This document shows positions 9,556 through 17,047 of a DNA stretch of 64,000 nucleotides, piece after piece. The notes under the pieces are model-generated. The model did no database searches and had not been told where the DNA came from. It saw nothing but the letters and a program-made list of their open reading frames with translations. The stretch covers positions 25,892 to 89,891 of the forward strand of contig JACKBR010000020.1 in assembly GCA_020634495.1 (NCBI GenBank). Direction: 5' to 3'. Each line of letters begins with the position of its first letter. Position 1 is the stretch's first letter. The translations under genes and the position numbers were made by a program. The DNA is from Ardenticatenaceae bacterium (GTDB lineage Bacteria > Chloroflexota > Anaerolineae > Promineifilales > Promineifilaceae).

Positions 9556-10747
9556 GCAAGCGGTCTAATGCTTCCGCCAGCAGCGGGCGGGGACAGGCCA
9601 GGTTGATCCGCTCGAAGCCTTCACCTTCGGGGCCAAATATTTCGCCCTCGTCCAGGTAGAGGTGGGCATCTTCAAAGATGAGCTTTTTGCGTTCCTCCGG
9701 GGTCAGTTCCAGGGCGCGGCAGTCCAGCCAGACAAGGTAAGTGCCTTCGGCGGGCAGCAAATGAAGCTGGGGTAGGTGCTTGGCCAGATAGTCCCGCATA
9801 AAGTTGTAATTGCCTTCGATGTAGTCCATAACGGCCGTTAGCCACGGTTCGCCAAAATTATAAGCCGCCTCGGCCGCCACCACGCCAAACGTGTTGGTCC
9901 CTAATAAGCCAGTACGCTCCAGGGTTTTGGCAAATTGGGTGCGCAGATCCTCGTTGGGAATGATGATATTGGACAGCTTTAGCCCGGCGACGTTAAACGT
10001 TTTGCTGGGGGCTGTGCAAACGATGCTGTTTTGAGCAAAGCGCTCGCTGATGTTGGCAAAGCTGGTGAAGGTGACATCTTTGTAAATCAGGTCGCAGTGA
10101 ATCTCGTCGGAGACAACTAAAACATCATTGTCCAGGCAAATTTCGCCCAGGCGGGTGAGTTCCTCAGCAGTCCAGACGCGGCTAATGGGGTTGTGGGGGC
10201 TGCACAGGATGAGCATTTTGGTAGCTGGATCGGCGGCTTTGGCGGCAAGATCAGCAAAGTCCATCTGGTAACGGCCGTCTTGCAAAACCAGCGAATTAGA
10301 CACCACCTCCCGCCCATTGTTCTCTATGGCAAAGGTGAAAGGATGGTACACCGGGCGCTGAATGATGATCTTATCCCCCGGTTTGGTGAAGGTTTGTACC
10401 ATCATGTTTAGGGCGGGCACCACACCTGGCGTCATCACAATCCAATCGCGCTGAATGGAACGGCCGTAGCGCCGGGCAAACCAGTTAATCACCGCTTCGT
10501 AATAAGAATCAGTCGGCATACAATAGCCAAATACCCCGCGCTGCGCCCGCGCTGCCACCGCCTCAACGATTGGCGGCGCTACCCGAAAATCCATGTCGGC
10601 TACCCATAGGGGCAGCACGCGCTCAGCGCCATGTTTGGGGTGGGCATGGTCGCCGTGGGTTGGGTTGTGATGGGCATCAAACATAAATTCCCATTTGATG
10701 CTGTTGATGCCAAATTTGTTTACCTCAGTGTCGAAGTCGAAGCTCAT
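9533..10747 (-). CDS. PatB/MalY-type PLP-dependent C-S lyase
   Basis: The 404-residue fold-type I aminotransferase-like enzyme resembles the MalY/PatB cystathionine beta-lyase family. Family landmarks are WVADMDF near the N terminus, the CSPHNPISRVW segment, SDEIHCDL, and the PLP lysine in APSKTFNVAGL at residue 249. These enzymes cleave C-S bonds in cystathionine or cysteine conjugates, giving thiol, pyruvate and ammonia. The start follows CTGGAG at a six-base spacing. The neighbouring acyltransferase ends 28 bases upstream on the same strand, so the two may be co-transcribed. Confidence 0.9.
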   Translation of the reverse strand: MSFDFDTEVNKFGINSIKWEFMFDAHHNPTHGDHAHPKHGAERVLPLWVADMDFRVAPPIVEAVAARAQRGVFGYCMPTDSYYEAVINWFARRYGRSIQRDWIVMTPGVVPALNMMVQTFTKPGDKIIIQRPVYHPFTFAIENNGREVVSNSLVLQDGRYQMDFADLAAKAADPATKMLILCSPHNPISRVWTAEELTRLGEICLDNDVLVVSDEIHCDLIYKDVTFTSFANISERFAQNSIVCTAPSKTFNVAGLKLSNIIIPNEDLRTQFAKTLERTGLLGTNTFGVVAAEAAYNFGEPWLTAVMDYIEGNYNFMRDYLAKHLPQLHLLPAEGTYLVWLDCRALELTPEERKKLIFEDAHLYLDEGEIFGPEGEGFERINLACPRPLLAEALDRLRSVISEQ

Positions 10748-10774
10748 TGTGTACTCCAGATTGTTGGTTTTTGT

Positions 10775-11515
10775 CTAAAACTCACTCGTCGGGTCCCAGG
10801 GGAAGTCGGCTACTTTTTCGGCCTCGGCGCGAATGGCCGGGTCGGGTGAGTAAAGCCCCTGTTTTTCCAGCGGCAGCAGGGCGGCAATCTGCTGCATAAT
10901 TTCATGACCGATGGCGTCGAGCTGTTCCCGTCGTTCGCGCCCCCGACCATTAATGCTAAACGGGCCAAACGGCCGTCCGATGCGAATGGTGAGCCGGGTG
11001 CGTTTGCCCTGCCGCAGAGCTGGGAAAATATCTGTCATGCCCGTAATGCCAATGGGCAAAATGGGCACGCCGGTTCGCGTAGCCACGTAAGCTGTGCCCG
11101 GTCGTGCCGAACGAAGAACCTGTGCCCAGGCACCGCCCTCTGGAAAAATGCCTAAAACGCCATTCTGCGCCATCACATATTCGGCCGCTTTAAGCGCATA
11201 GCGCGAGCTGGTGCCGCGCACCACCGGATAAATCTTCCACACTTCAGGAATCCAGCGGGCAATGGTCGGGGCGGCCGGGCGATGTGTACCGGCAAAAAAT
11301 TCCAGAGGAAAGGGCAGCGCGGCAATGACGGCCACCGGATCGGCAAAATCGAAATGGTTGCCCACGACCAAAAATGGCCCATCGCTGGGAATATTTTCCT
11401 GGCCGGTGACCTCAAACCGGGTCAATGTTTTCAGGGTAAGGCGGGAGAGCCAACGAAGAAAACGGCGCATGGCGGGGCGGTGGGGGTAGCGGAATTCAGC
11501 GGGGATGGTGGTCAT
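10775..11515 (-). CDS. PlsC-like 1-acyl-glycerol-3-phosphate acyltransferase
   Basis: The 246-residue product carries the acyltransferase motif NHFDFAD (NHxxxxD) near residue 52 and FPEGGAW near 125, the second PlsC/LPLAT motif. It would transfer an acyl chain to lysophosphatidate or a related glycerolipid at the inner membrane. No Shine-Dalgarno sequence is visible, but TAAACT lies exactly six bases upstream of the ATG, the spacing expected for a leaderless transcript. Phosphatidate synthesis is the default assignment; other lipid acceptors are possible. Confidence 0.85.
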   Translation of the reverse strand: MTTIPAEFRYPHRPAMRRFLRWLSRLTLKTLTRFEVTGQENIPSDGPFLVVGNHFDFADPVAVIAALPFPLEFFAGTHRPAAPTIARWIPEVWKIYPVVRGTSSRYALKAAEYVMAQNGVLGIFPEGGAWAQVLRSARPGTAYVATRTGVPILPIGITGMTDIFPALRQGKRTRLTIRIGRPFGPFSINGRGRERREQLDAIGHEIMQQIAALLPLEKQGLYSPDPAIRAEAEKVADFPWDPTSEF

Positions 11516-11631
11516 GGGAGAAGTTTAGTGGATGAACGGGTAAGGGGCAAAAAAATGGTTAATGGCTAGTGGTAAACGGTTAATTGAGAATGAGGCGCCA
11601 ACTACCGATTACCAACTCACTGACCACTGAC

Positions 11632-13473
11632 CTACTGCTCACTGACCGCTGGATCAAAAAGGGCCAGAGGGCCGCCGCCGACGTTGATGAGGAGCTGGTT
11701 GTTGGCTACGGCCGTAATCCACATATCGTTGGCAATGGGCGTGCGGGAGCCACCAACAAACAGTCGCGTTAGTGAGTTTTGGGTCTGGTCAAGGGCAAAA
11801 ATGGTTAGATTGCCATCGCTGCCGCTGCCGATGTTGGCCGCCAGGTGTGGCTGGCCATTTAGCCAATGCAGCGAGACGTTGCCTTCAACCTGCCCCGCGT
11901 AAGACCGTTCCCAGATGAGACGGCCGTTCGCATCAAACTGGAGCAGGCGGCGGTCAAACACATCGGCGTGGGCCAGCAGCAGGCCGCCATCTGGCAAAAC
12001 CAGCAGATCGCCCCGGCTGGTGGTGCCGCTGGAAAGCGGGTAGATTAGGTTTGCGGCCATGTTGTCATTTATGTCAACTTGATGCAGACCGGTGCGGTTG
12101 TAAAGCCAAAGCGTGCCGTCGCTCAGCGCCAGCCTGCCGCTGAGTTCTACAACTGGTTCGCCCCCGCCTGGTTGAATGCGCCAGAGACGGCCGTTATTGC
12201 CATCGGTTGTCAGGTAGAGTGCTTCGTCGTCCAGCTGCCAATCCAGAATTTGGCTTTCTAGCAGTTCGGTCCACAGCTGCTGGCCATCGGCAGAAACGGC
12301 CGTTAAAGCGCTGCGAGTGGCCACCAAAACCCCGCCATCGGGCAGGGGCAGCAGGCGAGCCGTGCTGTTGAGCGATAAATTGGTTTCCCATTGCAGAATG
12401 AGGTCAGGCAGGCTGTAGGCAGCCAGGGTGTCGCTTCGGCTGTCGGACAGGTAGAGCAAATTGCTGGCTGCGTGCCGCAGCGCGGCGTCGATGGCCTCCC
12501 GACCAAAATCAATGGGATTGGAACGGCCGTCTGCCATGTTGAGCCGAATTAGCTGGGCATCTTCTAGCAGGAGGTAGCTGTTGTCGTCAATGGGGCCGAT
12601 GGGCTGGCTGCCGCTGTTGGCAAACGGCCGTACCCAGCTCACCCCTGGAATAGCCGCCACCCGCGCCGCCCAAATTTCCTGCGAGGGCCAGAGCCAGCCT
12701 TGCGTGGTGGGGTCTTCTGGCCAGTAGCCCGTCAGGGTTTGGAATGGGGCCTGGGTGCGCACTTCAAAATGGAGATGGGGAAAGCCGCGCGGCTGGCCAA
12801 TCTGCCCCACCTGCTCGCCGCGCTGCACACAGCTGCCAGGTTCTAGCACCACGCTGTCGGGGTCCAGGTGGCCGTAAAAGGAGAGAACGGTACGGCCGTT
12901 GGCAAAGGTATGCTGCACGATGACCACGCCCTGGTCGCGCCCCCAGCCCAGCGGCTGGGCGTAGGTCACCAACCCATGCCCAATGCTGTAAACAGGCGTG
13001 CCCAAATTCGGCCGTCCCGCCGGGCCGCTCCAATCTTCGCCCGCGTGGAATTTGTCGTACCGGTCACGAAAAACGCCAAAATCGCCACCGCCCCGGCTCA
13101 CGGTGGCCGCATTGGGTGGGTCGATGGGAAAGTCGAACAGGTCTACAAAGCCGCAGGCGGCGCTGCCGCTGGGCACGGGGTCTTTTACCAGCAAGCTGCG
13201 CACATCGCCAGAAACGTTGAGGGGAACGGCCGTTGCCGTGGGTGTTGGGGTCGGTGTGGGCGTTTGGCTGGGTGTGGCTGTGCTGGTGGCGGTGGGAACG
13301 GCCGTTTGCGTGGGGGTTGCAGATGGCGTGGCTGTGGGCAAGGGCGTGTTGGCGGCAACAGGGGTCGCTTCATTGCCTGCATTTGTGCAGGCGGCCAGCA
13401 GCAGGCAGAGGATGGCTGCCAGGCCCATAATCCCTTTCCCAATTGCGAGATGCTTCTTCCGGTGAACCGCCAT
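11632..13473 (-). CDS. M23-peptidase lipoprotein with beta-propeller domain
   Basis: The 613-residue lipoprotein has a lipobox (LLLAAC) and a Thr-Pro-rich linker (about 35-85) typical of surface lipoproteins in Chloroflexota. A LytM/M23 zinc peptidase domain follows at about 120-240, with HAGEDW (near 142) and HLHFEV (near 230) as metal ligands. The C-terminal half contains repeats resembling PQQ/WD-like propeller blades. M23 enzymes cut peptidoglycan cross-links; the propeller may bind partners. TAAAAT sits exactly six bases before the ATG, fitting a leaderless start. Seven ACGGCCGT palindromes fall inside this one gene. Confidence 0.87.
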   Translation of the reverse strand: MAVHRKKHLAIGKGIMGLAAILCLLLAACTNAGNEATPVAANTPLPTATPSATPTQTAVPTATSTATPSQTPTPTPTPTATAVPLNVSGDVRSLLVKDPVPSGSAACGFVDLFDFPIDPPNAATVSRGGGDFGVFRDRYDKFHAGEDWSGPAGRPNLGTPVYSIGHGLVTYAQPLGWGRDQGVVIVQHTFANGRTVLSFYGHLDPDSVVLEPGSCVQRGEQVGQIGQPRGFPHLHFEVRTQAPFQTLTGYWPEDPTTQGWLWPSQEIWAARVAAIPGVSWVRPFANSGSQPIGPIDDNSYLLLEDAQLIRLNMADGRSNPIDFGREAIDAALRHAASNLLYLSDSRSDTLAAYSLPDLILQWETNLSLNSTARLLPLPDGGVLVATRSALTAVSADGQQLWTELLESQILDWQLDDEALYLTTDGNNGRLWRIQPGGGEPVVELSGRLALSDGTLWLYNRTGLHQVDINDNMAANLIYPLSSGTTSRGDLLVLPDGGLLLAHADVFDRRLLQFDANGRLIWERSYAGQVEGNVSLHWLNGQPHLAANIGSGSDGNLTIFALDQTQNSLTRLFVGGSRTPIANDMWITAVANNQLLINVGGGPLALFDPAVSEQ

Positions 13474-13554
13474 CGTTAAATTTTAACCATTCTTCAACTG
13501 GACGTTAGTCCGCCTGCAAAAAACTCACTGATTGTTCAGGTTTGGCCTGGCCAA

Positions 13555-13610
13555 AACCTCCCGCAGGCTTCATGAGTAGCCGTTGTTCTAAACGGAGCCT
13601 GCGGGAGGTT
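13555..13610. terminator. Hairpin of the AACCTCCCGCAGG family
   Basis: A 15-base perfect inverted repeat (13555-13569 and 13596-13610) encloses a 26-base loop and overlaps the sulfotransferase stop codon. Related hairpins lie at 16744-16800 and 59911-59962. The position just past a gene end suggests transcription termination, though no T-run follows. Confidence 0.5.
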
Positions 13611-14322
13611 AATCTGGACGAATTTTACGCCAGAGAAGGTAGGCAAACATTGTGGCCAGGCCGATGGGCAGCCAGGTGAGGGTGCGCTGCATGATCTTGA
13701 AATTGCGCAGAATCATTTCCCGGTCATTGACGTGCGGGAATGGGACATCGGGCACGGGCACCTCTAAAAAGGCACAGAGCGGTTCCCAGCCCTCTTTTAC
13801 CTGGAAGATGAGCAGATTTTCTGGCGGAACGTGCTGTTTAACCGCTTCGGTGTGTTCGTTGAAGCATTGGATGGCATAGGCGCGGTCGGGGAAACGGCCG
13901 TTAAAAATCTTTTCCCACACCAGTTTTTCTTGCAGATCGATAAAGCGGCCCAGCCAGGGAAAAAGCTTAGGCACCCAAAAGGGAAAATTATTGGCCGCCC
14001 CGTAGATTGTTTCGGCCGTGCTGTCGTACCAGCGTTCCGGATCGCGCACGGTGTGAACCACCTTTGCTTCTGGATAGCTGTCTAGCAGTTCACGGTAAAA
14101 AATGCTGGCGGGAAAATCGACGGTGGCTTGAAATTTGCCAAAGATTTTTTCCCAGGGCACCGGCTGGCCTCGCCCAATTTGGTACCACATGTTGATGTGC
14201 GCCGTCCGTTTAACCACTTCCTGCATGTGGTAGCAAGGCCCGTAGCCCACAATTTCCAACGCTGCCTTGAGGGACAACGTGCCGGTGCGGCCAAAGCCGG
14301 AACCGATTATTTTGAGGCTCAT
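13609..14322 (-). CDS. Sulfotransferase family protein
   Basis: The 237-residue protein begins with a PAPS-binding P-loop (GSGFGRTGTLSLKAAL). It contains VHTVRDPERWYDS, the 3'-phosphate-binding segment of eukaryote-like sulfotransferases. A C-terminal hydrophobic stretch (WLPIGLATMFAYLLW) may anchor it to the membrane. The start at 14322 has AAGGATA upstream; a longer reading to 14445 runs through an intergenic repeat and is rejected. The acceptor is unknown. Confidence 0.85.
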   Translation of the reverse strand: MSLKIIGSGFGRTGTLSLKAALEIVGYGPCYHMQEVVKRTAHINMWYQIGRGQPVPWEKIFGKFQATVDFPASIFYRELLDSYPEAKVVHTVRDPERWYDSTAETIYGAANNFPFWVPKLFPWLGRFIDLQEKLVWEKIFNGRFPDRAYAIQCFNEHTEAVKQHVPPENLLIFQVKEGWEPLCAFLEVPVPDVPFPHVNDREMILRNFKIMQRTLTWLPIGLATMFAYLLWRKIRPD

Positions 14323-14340
14323 GAAATTTATCCTTATTGG

Positions 14341-14400
14341 GGGAGACTGGAGATTGGAGATAGGAGATTTTTTGGGATGATTAATCGCCAGTCTCCAGCC
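14341..14400. repeat. GGAGACTGG inverted repeat
   Basis: GGAGACTGG at about 14342 and CCAGTCTCC near 14389 form an inverted pair around GGAGAT-rich direct repeats. The element lies between the PIG-L and sulfotransferase genes. It appears to be another boundary repeat. Confidence 0.4.
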
Positions 14401-14410
14401 TCTGATCTCC

Positions 14411-15130
14411 CTACCAAACCATAATCTGCTTAAACTGCTCGGCAAATTTCACGCCGATTTTTTCGCCTGGACGTTTGTCCAGCTCTTTCAGCCAGTCGAG
14501 ATTGGCTTCGCCGTTGGGGAATTGGCTTTTGTGGGCGAGGGTGGCGGCGATTTTTTGGGGATAAACGGCCGTTACATCCACCACCACATCTGGATCGCGA
14601 TCTGTGCTAAAGACAAACACCCGCGCCAGGCAGCCCAGGCCAGACCCATTTTCATTGAGCTGTTCTGGCCGGTAAAGCGGCATTTTGGACGGCATGTAGG
14701 CGTCCAGCGCCGCCTGCCCCGCTGCCCGGTGATCCGGGTGAATTTGCCCCGTCCAGTGCGGATCAAACGTGAGGAGTGTGTCTGCCTGAGTGAGGCGGTA
14801 GAGACGGGCAATCTCGGCGCGGAGGGCCAAATCGGGCAGCAGCTCTCCATCGGGGCGGCCCAGGTTAAACGTCTGGCGGATGCCCAGCACCTGGGCGGCC
14901 GCTTCTGCTTCTTGCAGGCGCACGGTTGCCAGGGCGGAGCGGTTCAGGCTGGCATCCTGAGCGCCAATGTCGCCCAGGGTGCAGTTGACGGAGAAGATTG
15001 CCACGCCGCGCTGGGACAGTTGGGCAAGGGTGCCGCCGCACATCGTTTCTAAATCATCCGGGTGGGCGGCTACGACGATGAGTCGTTTGGTGTCGGCAAA
15101 CGACTCTAAACTTCGGAGTTCTTGGGGCAT
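14411..15130 (-). CDS. PIG-L/LmbE-family zinc deacetylase
   Basis: The 239-residue protein opens with the zinc site AHPDDLETMCGGTLA (His-Pro-Asp-Asp) and has HPDHRAAG further on, both diagnostic of LmbE/PIG-L N-deacetylases. Members remove acetyl from N-acetylglucosaminyl conjugates, including bacillithiol and mycothiol precursors. The partner glycosyltransferase and ligase are not nearby, so a low-molecular-weight thiol role is only possible. AAGGA precedes the start. The sulfotransferase follows about 90 bases downstream. Confidence 0.9.
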   Translation of the reverse strand: MPQELRSLESFADTKRLIVVAAHPDDLETMCGGTLAQLSQRGVAIFSVNCTLGDIGAQDASLNRSALATVRLQEAEAAAQVLGIRQTFNLGRPDGELLPDLALRAEIARLYRLTQADTLLTFDPHWTGQIHPDHRAAGQAALDAYMPSKMPLYRPEQLNENGSGLGCLARVFVFSTDRDPDVVVDVTAVYPQKIAATLAHKSQFPNGEANLDWLKELDKRPGEKIGVKFAEQFKQIMVW

Positions 15131-15199
15131 TTTGGCTTCCTTGTTGATTGTTGAATCGGCTCTATGGTATAGCGTTGCGCTTCTGGAAACAAATAAAAA

Positions 15200-15220
15200 G
15201 GACAGGTCTTAGACCTGTCC
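15200..15220. repeat. Perfect palindromic hairpin GGACAGGTCT/AGACCTGTCC
   Basis: A 10-base stem with a one-base centre stands in the gap upstream of the PIG-L gene, followed by CTACC. It may be a regulatory palindrome or a dispersed repeat of the GTAGGG type. Confidence 0.4.
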
Positions 15221-15236
15221 CTACCAGGGTGAAATA

Positions 15237-15343
15237 AATACCTATCCGAATATTAGCCACAGAGTTCACAGAGATTTTTGAGTTCAGGCTCAAAGCCGCT
15301 TGACTCTCTTTTTCCTCTGTGGCTTTCTCGGATAGATTCTAAG
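15237..15343. repeat. 105-bp dispersed intergenic repeat, copy 1
   Basis: This sequence matches the reverse complement of 34969-35070 with only a few differences over about 105 bases. It contains the inverted pair AGCCACAGAG / CTCTGTGGCT and so can fold. It lies downstream of purD. Confidence 0.75.
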
Positions 15344-15365
15344 TATTTGTTGATGTCAATGAAAG

Positions 15366-16721
15366 TTAAACGGCCGTTCCCACCCCCACGCGCTTTTCGT
15401 ACCAGCCCAAAATTGGCTGCTTTTGTAACTGCACTACGCCGCCGCCAATGTCCTGGCGGTACTGCGCCCCGGCAAACTGAATTTGGGCCACGCCGCGATA
15501 GGCGCGTTGGAGGGCGCAGGGCAGGTCATGAGCCGTGCCCGTGACGGCCAGCACCCGACCGCGTGACGTAACGAGACGGCCGTTTTCACACCGCGTGCCA
15601 TGATGAAACAGATTCACCCCTGGCAGCGCCCGGGCCGCTTCCGTGCCGCTGATGGGCAGGCCGGTGGGGAACGATTCCGCCGGGTAGCTGGGGGAAGCCA
15701 GCATCACCGCCGCCGCTGCGCCCTTGCTGATTTTTACATGCGCCGGGGTGAGCTGCCCCTCGATGCAGGCCAGCATCGCCTCCACCAGATCGCTTTCCAG
15801 CAGGCTCATCAGCACCAGGGTTTCTGGGTTGCCAAAGCGGCTGTTGAACTCCAGCACCTGCACGCCGCGCCCGGTGAGCATCAGCCCGGCAAACAGCACG
15901 CCGACGTACGGATTGCCCTCAGCCGCCATGCCGTCAATGGTGGGCTGGATGATGGTTTGCATGACCTGGGCCACAAAGTTGGCGGGCAAATTTGGCACGG
16001 GGGCAAACGCGCCCATGCCGCCGGTGTTGGGGCCGCTGTCGCCGTCAAAAATGCGCTTGTGGTCGCGCACGGGGAAGAGGGGAACGGCCGTTTGGCCATC
16101 GCTCAAGGCAAACATGGAGAGTTCCGGGCCGCTGACGTGCGCTTCGATGATGACGGTTTGGGCGGCGGCTTCGCCCAGCAATTTATCCACCATGTAGGTG
16201 TGCAGCGCGGCTTTGGCCTGCGCTTTGGTATCGCAGACGGTGACGCCCAGCCCCATTTTGCCTAACCCGCTGACCTTGACGACGAGACGGCCGTTTGCCA
16301 GCCCGTCCACATAGGCCACTGCGTCATCAAAATTGTGAAAAGTGGCAAAGGCGGGCGTGGGAATGGCGTGCCGCTGCATAAACGCTTTGGCAAACGCCTT
16401 GGAAGATTCCAGCCGGGCCGCTGCCTGCTGTGGGCCAAAAATGGCCAATCCCGCCGCCTGAAAAGCATCGACCACGCCCAGGGCCAGCGGGTCGTTGGTG
16501 CCCACGACGGTCAGGTCGATCTTGTTTTCCGTGGCGAAGGCGACCAGTGCAGGCACATCTTCATCGCTGATGGGCACGTTGCGGCCGATTTCGGCCGTGC
16601 CGGCATTGCCAGGGGCGACAAAAATGCGGCCCACGCGGGGCGATTGGGCAATTTTCCAGGCCAGGGCGTGCTCGCGTGATCCGTAGCCTAAAACTAAAAC
16701 TTTCAGCTTTTCTGCTTGCAT
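15366..16721 (-). CDS. purD: Phosphoribosylamine-glycine ligase
   Basis: The 451-residue ATP-grasp enzyme makes glycinamide ribonucleotide in purine synthesis. It opens with VLVLGYGSREHALAWK and has HKRIFDGDSGPNTGGMGAFAP, both PurD signatures, plus VLEFNSRFGNPET in the ATP-grasp core. The ATG at 16721 follows AAGGAG; the in-frame extension to 16766 would run into a hairpin repeat. It stands alone, not in a purine operon. The length is slightly above the usual 420-430. Confidence 0.95.
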   Translation of the reverse strand: MQAEKLKVLVLGYGSREHALAWKIAQSPRVGRIFVAPGNAGTAEIGRNVPISDEDVPALVAFATENKIDLTVVGTNDPLALGVVDAFQAAGLAIFGPQQAAARLESSKAFAKAFMQRHAIPTPAFATFHNFDDAVAYVDGLANGRLVVKVSGLGKMGLGVTVCDTKAQAKAALHTYMVDKLLGEAAAQTVIIEAHVSGPELSMFALSDGQTAVPLFPVRDHKRIFDGDSGPNTGGMGAFAPVPNLPANFVAQVMQTIIQPTIDGMAAEGNPYVGVLFAGLMLTGRGVQVLEFNSRFGNPETLVLMSLLESDLVEAMLACIEGQLTPAHVKISKGAAAAVMLASPSYPAESFPTGLPISGTEAARALPGVNLFHHGTRCENGRLVTSRGRVLAVTGTAHDLPCALQRAYRGVAQIQFAGAQYRQDIGGGVVQLQKQPILGWYEKRVGVGTAV

Positions 16722-16743
16722 TTCGATTCTCCTTATCGTGAAG

Positions 16744-16800
16744 AACCTCCCGGAGGTTTTGCTCACGTTGGTGCCAGAGATGTGAAACCTCCGGGAGGTT
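16744..16800. repeat. AACCTCCGGGAGGTT paired palindrome
   Basis: Two near-identical 15-base palindromes, at 16744-16758 and 16786-16800, can pair with themselves or each other. They belong to the same family as 13555-13610 and 59911-59962. Confidence 0.55.
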
Positions 16801-16947
16801 GCGGTTAGGTAGATACGGCCGTATCGCGCTATGAAGTTTGGTTATCTATTTGGTGAAAAGTAACGGAGTTGTCCCGTGACGCTTAAGTATAAGGGTTACC
16901 CCAGGTAACCCCTGTCACCCAAACGGGTACATTCACGGGTGAAAAGT

Positions 16948-17020
16948 AGATCCGCAGATTGACGCAGATTTCGCAGATTAAAACAGAAATCTGTGCTCAT
17001 CTGCGAAATCTGCGGATAAA
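16948..17020. repeat. GCAGATT-type inverted repeat
   Basis: The units GATCCGCAGATT, CGCAGATTTCGCAGATT and the reverse-complementary ATCTGCGAAATCTGCGG form a long imperfect hairpin. A similar sequence, weaker, occurs near 23070-23090. Confidence 0.5.
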
Positions 17021-17047
17021 TCTCTCTAAACTCTGTGAACTCTGTGG

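Larger units (their letters stand above)
16722..17047. other. Intergenic gap full of hairpins
   Basis: Between the LuxR gene end and purD lie three structures: paired near-palindromes AACCTCCCGGAGGTT / AACCTCCGGGAGGTT (16744-16800), a perfect 8-base stem GGGTTACC-cca-GGTAACCC (16893-16911), and a GCAGATT-rich inverted repeat (about 16948-17020). No coding sequence is apparent. The GGGTTACC palindrome could be an operator, as it lacks a T-run. Confidence 0.5.

Noticed and set aside
15600..16265. 221-residue plus-strand ORF
   Set aside because: It is antisense to purD, a well-supported gene.
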